Below are positions 38,062 through 45,834 of a DNA stretch of 45,834 bases, piece by piece. This DNA comes from an uncultured Cycloclasticus sp. (GTDB lineage: Bacteria > Pseudomonadota > Gammaproteobacteria > Methylococcales > Cycloclasticaceae). Position numbers and translations under genes: made by a program. Within the stretch, counting starts at the first letter, position 1; every line of letters starts with the position of its first letter. The stretch spans positions 1-45,834 of the forward strand of contig CAJXOJ010000017.1 in NCBI GenBank assembly GCA_913057515.1, read 5' to 3'. The notes below the pieces were generated by a model that ran no database searches, was not told the origin of the DNA, and was given only the letters and a program-made list of their open reading frames with translations.

Positions 38062-38471
38062 TTGAGGTCATTAAGCCCGGACAAAAGTATAAGCTCACTC
38101 AATATGAAAAATTAGGTGGTGAAGCCGGGGTTCGGCAACTCGTTAAGCTTTTTTACGAGGAGATGGATAATAACAAAGACGTTAAGACTATTCGCGATAT
38201 GCACGCGCCAGATTTAACTGAGGCCGAAGACAAGTTATTTCTTTTTCTTAGCGGCTGGCTTGGTGGCCCTTCTTTATATATAGAAAAATTTGGCCACCCA
38301 AGGTTACGCGCGCGCCATTTGCCTTTTTCTATTGGCGTTAAAGAACGTGACCAATGGCTACACTGCATGAGCCAAGCTTTAAGTAAAATGACTATTGAAA
38401 AGCCCATGCACGATGAGCTAATGCAGGCGTTCTTTAATACTGCAGACTTTATGCGCAACCAATCTGAATAA
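38058..38471 (+). CDS. Group II truncated haemoglobin
   Basis: 137-residue 2-on-2 globin. It shows [22 protein letters not shown] with distal Tyr33 (B10) and WLGGP. It also shows proximal His87 in [11 protein letters not shown] and Trp100 at the G8 position diagnostic of group II. Group II globins bind oxygen and handle NO or peroxide. The start codon overlaps the hemL stop, tying it to haem synthesis. Confidence 0.9.
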   Translation: MIEVIKPGQKYKLTQYEKLGGEAGVRQLVKLFYEEMDNNKDVKTIRDMHAPDLTEAEDKLFLFLSGWLGGPSLYIEKFGHPRLRARHLPFSIGVKERDQWLHCMSQALSKMTIEKPMHDELMQAFFNTADFMRNQSE

Positions 38472-38483
38472 CACCTCATTGAA

Positions 38484-39089
38484 ATGTTTGCCGACTTTCT
38501 AAATACGCTAACCCAGCTCATTGACCAACACCCCACTTGGGCAGGCATGATTGTATGCCTTGTCGCCATGATCGAGTCACTGGCCATCGTCGGCGTTATT
38601 GTTCCAGGCGTTGCCATTATGTTTGCTATTGGCGCACTAATCAGCACTGGCACATTAGAGATGGTTAGCACAATACTCTGGGCAGCAGCTGGTGCTTCCT
38701 TTGGCGATGGCTTAAGCTTTGCGTTAGGCAAACACTATGATAAAAAAATCTATAACGTCACTTGGTTTAAAAAAAACCCGCATGTCTTAAAAAATGGGCA
38801 TAATTTTTTTAAAAAGTATGGCGCTATTAGTATTTTAATTGGTCGCTTTATTGGCCCCATTCGTGCGGTTATTCCATTGGTTGCTGGCATTTTAGATATG
38901 CCCATTAAGCACTACATTCCCACAAACCTTATCGCTTCAGCTTTATGGGCTCCTGCGTACTTAATGCCTGGCTTTTTTTTCGGAAAATCAAGCGCTTTAA
39001 TACCCATTAACCTTCAAAAAGAATGGCTTTTTATACTTCTTTTTGCCGTGCTTACCTGGGCCCTCTACAAAGTCCTAAAGCGCCCATAA
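38484..39089 (+). CDS. DedA family membrane protein
   Basis: 201-residue inner-membrane protein of the DedA/VTT family, some members of which flip undecaprenyl phosphate or other lipids. It contains the glycine-rich GVIVPGVAIMFAIGAL block, FGDGLSFALGKHYD, and the signature GRFIGPIRAVIPLVAG. It follows the globin by 12 bases. Specific lipid substrate is unknown. Confidence 0.88.
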   Translation: MFADFLNTLTQLIDQHPTWAGMIVCLVAMIESLAIVGVIVPGVAIMFAIGALISTGTLEMVSTILWAAAGASFGDGLSFALGKHYDKKIYNVTWFKKNPHVLKNGHNFFKKYGAISILIGRFIGPIRAVIPLVAGILDMPIKHYIPTNLIASALWAPAYLMPGFFFGKSSALIPINLQKEWLFILLFAVLTWALYKVLKRP

Positions 39090-39227
39090 GGTTGCTCATT
39101 CTCGTTTAGGCTCGCATCATTAAAAGCTGAAAAGTGCTTTTGCCTATACCAAAAAAAGAGTTTTGAATATATAGGGAATACCAATGAACATAAGTTTCGC
39201 TAATACATAACCTATCGTTAATAAAAC

Positions 39228-41294
39228 TTACAAAACAACGACATTCCCGAACAGTAACTTATCAAAATCTTTAGCGGGCATGGGTTTATAGAAATAATAC
39301 CCTTGGAACACAAGACAACCATGACGACTTAAAAAAGTTAACTGACTCTCTTCCTCAACACCTTCTGCAACCACATCTAAGTTTAAATTCTTCGCCATTG
39401 CAATGATCGTTGCCGCAATTTCTGCATCTGACTTATCAATATGTAAATCTCTAACAAAAGATTGATCAACTTTTAACTCACTCAGTGGCAGTTTCTTCAA
39501 ATAAGCTAATGAGGAATAACCTGTTCCAAAATCATCCATTGAGATTTTAAAGCCTAGTCTCGTTAGTATTTCCATTTTACTAATCGTGGCGCTTATATCC
39601 CTAATCGTAATGCCTTCGGTGACCTCTAAGGTTACATTATGCGCGGACACACCCGATTCATTGAGCATTTTCTTGGTAAGCTCAACAAAGGTTTCTTGAT
39701 GAAACTGATAAGGACTAATATTAATTGACAGCCTAAAGTCTGCGGCTACGCCTTCTTTTTCCCATTTGCTCAATTGCTCAAAGGCTTTTTTCATCACCCA
39801 TTCGCCAATTGGCAAAATAAGCCCAGTCATTTCAGCAACCGGTATAAAGTCGCCAGGTGAAATAACTGTTCCATCTTTTTTAAACCAACGTAATAACGCC
39901 TCAGCCCCTAGAATACGACCAAATTCATCCACCTGCGGCTGATAAAACAAGTCAAGCTCATCAGAATTTAAAGAAAGCCGTAAATCTGTCTCCATTTTCA
40001 ACCTAGCGTCTGCTACTGCTTGCATCTCTGGTTGATAAAAACGATAGCCGTCTCGGCCTGCTTCTTTTGCACGATACATTGCGGTATCGGCCTGCTTCAT
40101 TAAAACCTCGGGGATATCTGCCATACCAGGGAACGTAGTTATTCCAACGCTTGCCGTTAGGTGATAGCTTTCCCCTTGAACAACAAATTTTTCACCCAAA
40201 ACATGCTTTAACCTCAACATGAAAGAATGAACTTGGTTAATAACATCCTCTTCAGAGTCTTCTAAATGCCCTGATAAAATCACAAACTCATCGCCACCGA
40301 GTCTAGCAATCGTATCGGCAGAGCGAAAAACTCTCTTTAAACTCTCGGCTACTTGTTTTAACAAGTCATCTCCAGCCGCGTGCCCTCGTGAGTCATTCAG
40401 CGTTTTAAAATTATCCAAATCAATAAACAACAACGCGCCATGTCGTTTCTCTCGTTTAGCAATATCGAGAATGTACTCGATATGCTCGATTAACAATCGC
40501 CTATTAGCCAAGCCTGTTAATTCATCGTAGTAGGCCAACTCCTGCGCATTAGCATTTGATTTTTCGATCTCCTTTAACGTTTTACTGATACGCTGCAATA
40601 ACGAGTTAAAGTGCTGGCCTAAAACAGCAAACTCGCTCTTATCAGATGACTCTATGGCAACTTTTATTGAGTAATCCTCAGCCTGCGCAATGTCTTTAAT
40701 CGTAGTTATTAAACGTTGTAACGGAAAAACAAAAATACTTTGCAACCAGAACGATAGAAAGATGGCAAACGTTAAAGCAATAGGTATAGAGATGATTATT
40801 AATTGAGTCAGATTGGCAAGCAGCTCCTCATAGTTTTTACTAGAAATAGCGTAGCTCACTGTGCCAACTTTTTGTCCTTGAGACTTAACAATACCTTCAT
40901 AGAAAAATAGATCATCAACTATTTTTAGTGTGTTAGGCTCTAACACTTGTGTATTGTGGTACGGGGCACCTGACTTTGAATAGTTCAAAATAGATTTCCC
41001 CGCGATATCTTTGAGCTCTGCATGTTCAAGAACAGGAAACAATTTCCATTTACGAATTAATTCCATTCCTGCACTTGGCAAGCTCGACTTTATCAGTGCC
41101 GAGTACTCACTTTCCAGTACTTGAGATATTCTTTTCAGCTCATCGGTTGATTCTTCAGCGTATATTATTTTCTCATTATAATAAGTCACAGCCGAGTAAA
41201 AACTGATCAACGCTGACGCTAACACCATCATCATAATAACAAATTGATAGCGGACCGAAAGGTGGGAAAACTTAGTAATTTTCAACTGACTCAT
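39228..41294 (-). CDS. Membrane-bound diguanylate cyclase/phosphodiesterase (GGDEF-EAL)
   Basis: Cyclic-di-GMP signalling protein. From the chosen ATG at 41294 it has 688 residues; a TTG at 41339 would add 15. A membrane helix near residues 17-38, a periplasmic sensor of ~130 residues, and a second helix around 160-185 lead to a HAMP-like region. The GGDEF domain is intact, with RSAD five residues before GGDEF forming the inhibitory I-site. The EAL domain is intact too (EALLRW, LEVTEG, DDFGTGYSSL, LKVDQSF, AEGVEE). Both activities look possible. The sensor ligand is unknown. Confidence 0.93.
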   Translation of the reverse strand: MSQLKITKFSHLSVRYQFVIMMMVLASALISFYSAVTYYNEKIIYAEESTDELKRISQVLESEYSALIKSSLPSAGMELIRKWKLFPVLEHAELKDIAGKSILNYSKSGAPYHNTQVLEPNTLKIVDDLFFYEGIVKSQGQKVGTVSYAISSKNYEELLANLTQLIIISIPIALTFAIFLSFWLQSIFVFPLQRLITTIKDIAQAEDYSIKVAIESSDKSEFAVLGQHFNSLLQRISKTLKEIEKSNANAQELAYYDELTGLANRRLLIEHIEYILDIAKREKRHGALLFIDLDNFKTLNDSRGHAAGDDLLKQVAESLKRVFRSADTIARLGGDEFVILSGHLEDSEEDVINQVHSFMLRLKHVLGEKFVVQGESYHLTASVGITTFPGMADIPEVLMKQADTAMYRAKEAGRDGYRFYQPEMQAVADARLKMETDLRLSLNSDELDLFYQPQVDEFGRILGAEALLRWFKKDGTVISPGDFIPVAEMTGLILPIGEWVMKKAFEQLSKWEKEGVAADFRLSINISPYQFHQETFVELTKKMLNESGVSAHNVTLEVTEGITIRDISATISKMEILTRLGFKISMDDFGTGYSSLAYLKKLPLSELKVDQSFVRDLHIDKSDAEIAATIIAMAKNLNLDVVAEGVEEESQLTFLSRHGCLVFQGYYFYKPMPAKDFDKLLFGNVVVL

Positions 41295-41900
41295 TGTATT
41301 TAACCATTCACTTGTAGGCCCAATGCTAGCCCTAATCAAACTAGGGGAGGATATTAAGCGCCTATTTTACATCAACTAGACACACACCCCGACCTACCTA
41401 CAAGCTTGCCGCCTTGCTTCAATATAAGCTAGCCTTTTTTAAAGAACGACTTTTCTTGTTGTTAACCAACTTAAACTTAAATAATTTTTCGCTACGTTCT
41501 TTTCATAGTGAATATTGACCTCGTATAGAGACAACCTGGCATCGCCACTCATAATCAAGTGCCACTATATTCTTGTTCACTGCCTGCATCAATAAGTTCC
41601 TTCATTTCTTCTTCTGTAACACCGGACAAACACTGTTAAGCCGAGCGATACTCTACTATTAACTGAATAAGCGCGTTTTTGCGTGTTTCAAAAAGCTACC
41701 TCTACGACCATAATTTTTTTAAAAACAAGCGGTTTATAACAACAAGAACAGTCTATACATTTTACAGATATATTATCATTGTAGAAAGCCGGTTAAGGCT
41801 TATCACCCATCACCTCAGTTTCATTGAGAAGTATTGACTGTGCGGATAACTAACGCGATACCACTTTACCAAACCAGCAAAGCAACGAGTAAAGTAAATG
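41295..41900. other. Gene-poor stretch between GGDEF-EAL and LON genes
   Basis: About 600 bases with no long reading frame. On the minus strand a 37-codon frame (41552-41439, starting MSGDARLSLYEV) lacks a good ribosome site. Just upstream of it a reading runs QCLSGVTEEEMKELIDAGSE-type sequence (about 41640-41555) behind an in-frame TAA. This resembles decayed coding sequence but no family is recognised. The stretch also must hold the promoter of the GGDEF-EAL gene. No strong hairpin or repeat is seen. Confidence 0.4.
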
Positions 41901-42485
41901 TTAACGTGCGGCAAACAAACCTAGAATCATGTGCAGCCTTTCAATAGGGTCATCAATTTCCAATAATCGTTGCCGAATGGCCTCCTCCATTGGCAGCACC
42001 TCCGTTAGACGACAGCCCACCCAATTTGCATCATTAAATACTGGCGCATCAAATGAGATATTAACTCGCTCTTTCTTAAGTACCTTCTGCAAAATATCTG
42101 TTAATTTACACAGTTCATCCGGCACAGGCACCGCTGGCAGATCATCCAGTACATTAATACTTGCAGTTATTAGCTCACCCTTAGACACCTCGGCATCCAA
42201 TATTCTAAAGCGTTGGCAGCCTACGGCTTCGATCTGCAAGAGACCATCTGCAGATCGATCCCAATTAACAATTTTAGCCAGCGTGCCTACTTCATAGCAA
42301 CGTGCCGCTTTACCAACCTCCTGCCCCTCTATAATCATATTAACGCCAAATGGAATGTCGTGTTTTAAACAACGACTCACCATATCCAAATAGCGCGTTT
42401 CAAATATTCTTAAGGACAAAACCCCTTCAGGAAAAAGCACCGTTGATAAGGGGAAAATCGCGACATTGTTTGTGTAAGTTCGCAT
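41901..42485 (-). CDS. LON N-terminal (substrate-binding) domain protein
   Basis: 194-residue stand-alone LON substrate-binding domain without the ATPase or protease parts of Lon. It begins RTYTNNVAIFPLSTVLFPEGVLSLRIFETRYLDMV-like sequence, with PLSTVLFPEG and FETRY being the family hallmarks. Function in bacteria is unclear. It starts six bases after mpl and is probably co-transcribed with it. Confidence 0.88.
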   Translation of the reverse strand: MRTYTNNVAIFPLSTVLFPEGVLSLRIFETRYLDMVSRCLKHDIPFGVNMIIEGQEVGKAARCYEVGTLAKIVNWDRSADGLLQIEAVGCQRFRILDAEVSKGELITASINVLDDLPAVPVPDELCKLTDILQKVLKKERVNISFDAPVFNDANWVGCRLTEVLPMEEAIRQRLLEIDDPIERLHMILGLFAAR

Positions 42486-42491
42486 TTTTTG

Positions 42492-43847
42492 CTAGTCACT
42501 CAGTAGGTTTTCAATTGCCTTATGAATGCCACCAAACCCACCATTACTCATAAATAAAACATGGTCATTCGGCCTTATTTCTGCCATCACAGCTCCAACC
42601 AATTCCTCCATTGTTTTAAAAACTTTAACCGTAGAATAACGCCCAATGTCTACTTGCCAATCTATTTCATCTGGCATATAGATAAAAGTAGTATCTGAAT
42701 CAGCAAGCGATGGTAGCAACGTCTCTTTATGCACACCCATTTTCATGGTGTTTGATCGTGGTTCAAGCACTGCAATAATCCTCTGTTCACCCACTTTTCC
42801 GCGTAAGCCAGCTAATGTACTAGCAATAGCCGTCGGGTGATGGGCAAAATCATCGTACAAGGTAATGTTGTTAATAACCGCTCGAACTTCCATACGCCGT
42901 TTAACGTTTTGAAAGCTGGTCAATGCATTAACCGCGACCCCCGGCTCAACCCCAGCATGGGCTGCTGCCGCAATCGCACCGAGTGCATTAGACACGTTAT
43001 GCTGCCCACTTAATGACCATCGAATACGACCAATATTATTTCCTAAATAACACACATCAAATTCGCCCTCGCCTGTGGCAATATTATCGGCAGACCAAAC
43101 AGCGCCACTTAACAGTTTTTTACTAATTTTTTCAACCGGTGTCCAACACCCACGCTCTATAACATCGTCTACATTAGCATCATCGAATGGCGTAATTAAC
43201 AAACCATTATTAGGCACTGTTCGCACTAGGTGATGAAATTGCCGCTTAATCGCATCCAGGTCATCGAAAATATCCGCATGATCAAACTCAAGGTTATTTA
43301 TCACGCACGTTTTTGGCCGATAATGTATAAACTTAGACCGTTTATCAAAGAACGCCGTGTCATATTCATCGGCCTCTATAACAAAAAAGTCCGACTCACC
43401 TAATCGCGCTGAAATGCCAAAATTCAATGGCACACCGCCAATTAAAAACCCCGGCTTTAAGCCTGCGTATTCTAGTATCCAAGCTAACATTGAGCTGCTA
43501 GTGGTTTTACCATGAGTACCAGCTACGGCTAACACCCAGCGATGCTGCAAAACATGCTCTGCCAACCACTGCGCACCCGATGTATAAGGCAAGCCTGAAT
43601 TGAGCACGGCTTCCACTTCTTCATTTCCGCGCGACAGGGCATTACCAATTACAACCATATCTGGTTGTATCGCTAAGTTAGACGCACTATAACCCTGCAT
43701 CAACTCAATACCTTCTGCTTCTAGCTGAGTACTCATTGGCGGGTAAACGCCAGCATCTGACCCCGTTACAGTATGGCCCAAACGTTTCGCCATAACCGCA
43801 AGCCCACCCATAAAAGTGCCACAAATACCTAAAATATGTACTCTCAA
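42492..43847 (-). CDS. mpl: UDP-MurNAc:L-Ala-gamma-D-Glu-meso-DAP ligase
   Basis: Peptidoglycan-recycling ligase that attaches the recovered tripeptide to UDP-MurNAc. The 451-residue Mur-ligase has the N-terminal HILGICGTFMGGLA and the P-loop AGTHGKTTS (109-117). It also has the Mpl-typical LKPGFLIGGVPLNFG, EADEYDTAFFDKRSKF, and DDFAHHPTA. These last motifs separate Mpl from MurC. Confidence 0.96.
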   Translation of the reverse strand: MRVHILGICGTFMGGLAVMAKRLGHTVTGSDAGVYPPMSTQLEAEGIELMQGYSASNLAIQPDMVVIGNALSRGNEEVEAVLNSGLPYTSGAQWLAEHVLQHRWVLAVAGTHGKTTSSSMLAWILEYAGLKPGFLIGGVPLNFGISARLGESDFFVIEADEYDTAFFDKRSKFIHYRPKTCVINNLEFDHADIFDDLDAIKRQFHHLVRTVPNNGLLITPFDDANVDDVIERGCWTPVEKISKKLLSGAVWSADNIATGEGEFDVCYLGNNIGRIRWSLSGQHNVSNALGAIAAAAHAGVEPGVAVNALTSFQNVKRRMEVRAVINNITLYDDFAHHPTAIASTLAGLRGKVGEQRIIAVLEPRSNTMKMGVHKETLLPSLADSDTTFIYMPDEIDWQVDIGRYSTVKVFKTMEELVGAVMAEIRPNDHVLFMSNGGFGGIHKAIENLLSD

Positions 43848-43905
43848 ATCATGTTTTCCTAGATAATATCACTCAACACCATCTTACTTCAGATGCCATT
43901 TGCAT

Positions 43906-43933
43906 TTGAAGTTAAAGGGCGTTTTATTATTAT
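43906..43933 (+). promoter_or_regulatory. Candidate promoter of apaG-apaH
   Basis: TTGAAG (43906-43911) and TATTAT (43928-43933) are separated by 16 bases and lie 42 bases before the apaG start, in the gap divergent from mpl. Confidence 0.35.
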
Positions 43934-43974
43934 CAGCAACCCTTTTACTGAAAAATTTACTGTACAACACATTC

Positions 43975-44358
43975 ATGAGCGACTCTAAACGTCAAGATAT
44001 TCAAGTTGATGTAGACACAACCTACATCGCCTCTTCCTCCGAACCTGAAGCAGCACGCTACGTCTTTGCCTATTCTATTACGATTAAAAATATTGGTAAT
44101 ATTGAAGCACAGCTTCTCAGTCGTCACTGGATCATCACCGATGCGAACGGTAAAGTTCAAGAAGTTCATGGCGAAGGTGTTGTCGGTGAAAAACCTCATT
44201 TAGAACCCGGGGAATCCTTCCAATATACTAGCGGCGCAGTGATTGAAACATCAGTGGGGGCAATGCAAGGCAGTTATCATATGCTAGATGCTGATGGCGA
44301 GAAATTCACCACTACGATTCCATCCTTCTCTTTATCCACCCCAAGAACACTGCATTAA
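43975..44358 (+). CDS. apaG: ApaG protein
   Basis: 127-residue beta-sandwich protein of the ApaG family, associated with cobalt/magnesium tolerance and Ap4A metabolism through its link to apaH; precise function is unsettled. I take the ATG of MSDSKRQDIQVDV at 43975. The frame is open to 43900, but the extra 25 residues are hydrophobic and atypical. Conserved blocks YTIxIxN-like YSITIKNIGN, SRHWIITDANG and GEGVVGEKPHLEPGESFQYTSG are visible. apaH follows by nine bases. Confidence 0.94.
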   Translation: MSDSKRQDIQVDVDTTYIASSSEPEAARYVFAYSITIKNIGNIEAQLLSRHWIITDANGKVQEVHGEGVVGEKPHLEPGESFQYTSGAVIETSVGAMQGSYHMLDADGEKFTTTIPSFSLSTPRTLH

Positions 44359-44367
44359 AGAACTGTT

Positions 44368-45195
44368 ATGGCAACCTACGCCATAGGCGATATACAAGGG
44401 TGTTATGACCCTCTGCGTCGCTTATTAGATAAAATCAAGTTTGACCCCAGCGCCGACCAACTATGGTTTGCCGGCGACCTGATCAATCGAGGCCCAAAAT
44501 CATTGGAGACCTTACGTTTTATCATCTCCTTAGGTGACCGTGCCCGTAGCGTCTTAGGTAACCACGAATGTCATTTTTTGGCATCTGCGCGTGGGCATAA
44601 AAAAGCTCATCGTAATGATACATTTGCCAGCCTTTTAAATGCCAGCGATGCTGATGATCTGATCAACTGGGTGCGTTCTCGTCCCTTTTTACACCAAGAC
44701 AAATCCCTTGGTTACACAATGGTGCACGCTGGAATTCCTCCTCAATGGTCACTTAAACAAGCAAAAAAACATGCAAAAGAATTAGAAAAAGTTTTTCAGA
44801 GTGAACAACTGGATGACTTTTTAGCCCATATGTATGGCAGCATGCCTGATCAATGGTCTGACACACTGACCGGTAATGATCGTTTACGCTTTATTATTAA
44901 CTGCTTTACCCGATTACGTTTTTGCGATGCTGAAGGTCGCCTAAACCTAAAAGAAAAAAGCGCCCCTACGCATCACTCTGGTAACTTAATACCTTGGTTT
45001 GAGGTACCGAACCGCCGAACGGCTAACAAAAAAATAGTTTTTGGTCATTGGTCGACACTTGGCTTAAACAAAAAGAATAAGGCTATTTGTTTGGATACTG
45101 GCTGCTTGTGGGGTGGCCAGTTAAGCGCGCTCAAGCTGGATGGATCAGAGCAGGTGATCTCATTAAACTGCGACACCTCACTAGAGCCTTATTAA
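44368..45195 (+). CDS. apaH: Symmetrical bis(5'-nucleosyl)-tetraphosphatase
   Basis: Hydrolyses Ap4A to two ADP and removes Np4 caps from RNA. The 275-residue metallophosphoesterase shows GDIQGCYDPLRRLL, GDLINRGPKSLE, LGNHECHFL and the His of MVHAGIPP, giving a complete metal site. It overlaps the stop of convergent folA by four bases. Confidence 0.97.
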   Translation: MATYAIGDIQGCYDPLRRLLDKIKFDPSADQLWFAGDLINRGPKSLETLRFIISLGDRARSVLGNHECHFLASARGHKKAHRNDTFASLLNASDADDLINWVRSRPFLHQDKSLGYTMVHAGIPPQWSLKQAKKHAKELEKVFQSEQLDDFLAHMYGSMPDQWSDTLTGNDRLRFIINCFTRLRFCDAEGRLNLKEKSAPTHHSGNLIPWFEVPNRRTANKKIVFGHWSTLGLNKKNKAICLDTGCLWGGQLSALKLDGSEQVISLNCDTSLEPY

Positions 45196-45674
45196 ACCCG
45201 CCGATAGGTTATAAATGAATATGGATAAGCGTGCTTTTCGTCCGCTTCATGCTTAACTCGCTCAACAACATTCCACTCTTCTGCTTTTATTTCAGGAAAA
45301 AAAACATCCGCTTCAAAATCTTGATGGACCACCGTTAAATACAATGTCTCCGTCATCGGTAACATTTGCTCATAAAAACTTGCGCCGCCAATTACCATCA
45401 CATCATCAAATTCTTCCGTCGCCTCTAACGCTGCCGCAATGGAGTGAACAATAACTACATCCTCTGCCGTAAAGTGATTATCGCGGGTAATAACGATGTT
45501 TTTTCTGCCCGGTAACGCCTTTCCTATCGATTCAAACGTTTTTCGCCCCATTAAAATAGGCTTCCCCATTGTGACCGATTTAAAATGCTGAAAATCTTTA
45601 GGTAAATGCCAAAGCAGCTCATTATTTTTCCCAATGGCTCTGTTTTCAGCCATTGCAGCGATCATAGAAATCAT
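45192..45674 (-). CDS. folA: Dihydrofolate reductase
   Basis: Reduces dihydrofolate using NADPH. The 160-residue protein shows MIAAMAENRAIGKNNELLWHLP-type N-terminus, MGRKTFESIGKALPGRKNIVITR and VMVIGGASFYEQMLP. The ATG overlaps the thyA stop (TAATG), so reductase and synthase of the dTMP cycle are translationally coupled. Confidence 0.97.
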   Translation of the reverse strand: MISMIAAMAENRAIGKNNELLWHLPKDFQHFKSVTMGKPILMGRKTFESIGKALPGRKNIVITRDNHFTAEDVVIVHSIAAALEATEEFDDVMVIGGASFYEQMLPMTETLYLTVVHQDFEADVFFPEIKAEEWNVVERVKHEADEKHAYPYSFITYRRV

Positions 45675-45834
45675 TAAATCGCGACCGCTGCTTTAATCCC
45701 CGCATGGGATTGATAACCAATGATCTCAAAATCCTCATATTGGTAATCAAATAATGAGGCGGGCTTTCTTGCTATCTGTAATTGAGGCAACGCTAAAGTA
45801 TCACGTGATAGCTGTAAATTTGCTTGTTCAAAAT
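45674..45834 (-). CDS. thyA: Thymidylate synthase, C-terminal end (cut by window edge)
   Basis: The last ~52 residues of a reading frame that enters from beyond the window. They show [20 protein letters not shown] followed by [11 protein letters not shown] and the stop, matching the conserved ThyA C-terminus. The enzyme methylates dUMP to dTMP using methylene-tetrahydrofolate. The gene immediately precedes folA. Confidence 0.94.
   Translation of the reverse strand, partial: FEQANLQLSRDTLALPQLQIARKPASLFDYQYEDFEIIGYQSHAGIKAAVAI

Noticed and set aside
39122-39141. AAAAGC/GCTTTT hairpin after the DedA gene as a terminator
   Set aside because: Six AT-rich base pairs with an eight-base loop is too weak to support a call.
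1-45834. CRISPR arrays, tRNA or rRNA genes, insertion sequences, prophage genes
   Set aside because: None was seen: no regularly spaced repeats, no cloverleaf-like sequence noticed in the gaps, and no transposase or integrase motifs in any reading frame.

Overview
The window is a 45.8 kb piece of bacterial chromosome and it is almost fully coding. It carries single-copy housekeeping genes in gene orders typical of Gammaproteobacteria: gmk-rpoZ-spoT-(ridA)-recG, rph-rdgB-hemW, accB-accC-prmA, dusB-fis, purH-purD, rhlB divergent from trxA-rho, apaG-apaH, and thyA-folA. The moderately AT-rich composition, a phasin, and this mixture of orders would fit a marine Piscirickettsiaceae/Cycloclasticus-type or Methylophaga-type bacterium. 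That placement is an inference from gene content, not a database match. I see no tRNA, rRNA, CRISPR array, insertion sequence or prophage.

Layout. 1-616 is the 5' part of bioB (minus), divergent from comF (plus). 1386-9471 is a long minus-strand block read yicC, gmk, rpoZ, spoT, ridA, recG, ubiC, ubiA, with an intrinsic terminator-like hairpin between rpoZ and spoT. 9538-13952 is a plus-strand block with an orphan Ser/Thr kinase, rph, rdgB, hemW, a CPXCG zinc-ribbon protein and pyrE. 13949-18820 is the least ordinary part. It has an unrecognised 99-residue protein, two perfect hairpins, a ferredoxin with four [4Fe-4S] sites, moaA, and a divergent NitT/TauT-type ABC importer. 18884-20407 holds a phasin under a well-formed promoter flanked by two TGC-N3-GCA palindromes, an IsdG-type haem-degrading monooxygenase, and fxsA. 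20639-23056 is dsbD plus a TlpA-like thioredoxin. 23180-31380 runs aroQ, accB, accC, prmA, a DUF3426-type protein, dusB, fis, purH, purD. 31458-33219 is rho and trxA (minus). 33361-39089 carries rhlB, a nucleotidase, a lipoprotein, nth, hemL, a group II truncated globin and a DedA protein. 39228-43847 is a GGDEF-EAL protein, a 600-base gene-poor stretch, a LON-domain protein and mpl (minus). 43975-45834 is apaG-apaH (plus) meeting folA and a partial thyA (minus).

Functional themes. Stringent response and transcription are represented by spoT, rpoZ, rho and fis. Nucleotide metabolism is represented by gmk, pyrE, purH, purD, rdgB, thyA, folA, apaH and a GMP/IMP nucleotidase. Cofactor synthesis covers biotin, ubiquinone, molybdenum cofactor and haem. 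Haem use and turnover appear as hemW, hemL with a globin, and the IsdG-type enzyme. Fatty-acid entry is accB/accC, and storage granules are suggested by the phasin. No complete new defence or mobile system is visible. The best candidates for something not fully described are the polyferredoxin-moaA-ABC importer neighbourhood, the kinase lacking a partner phosphatase, and the putative PhaR-type operators at the phasin promoter.
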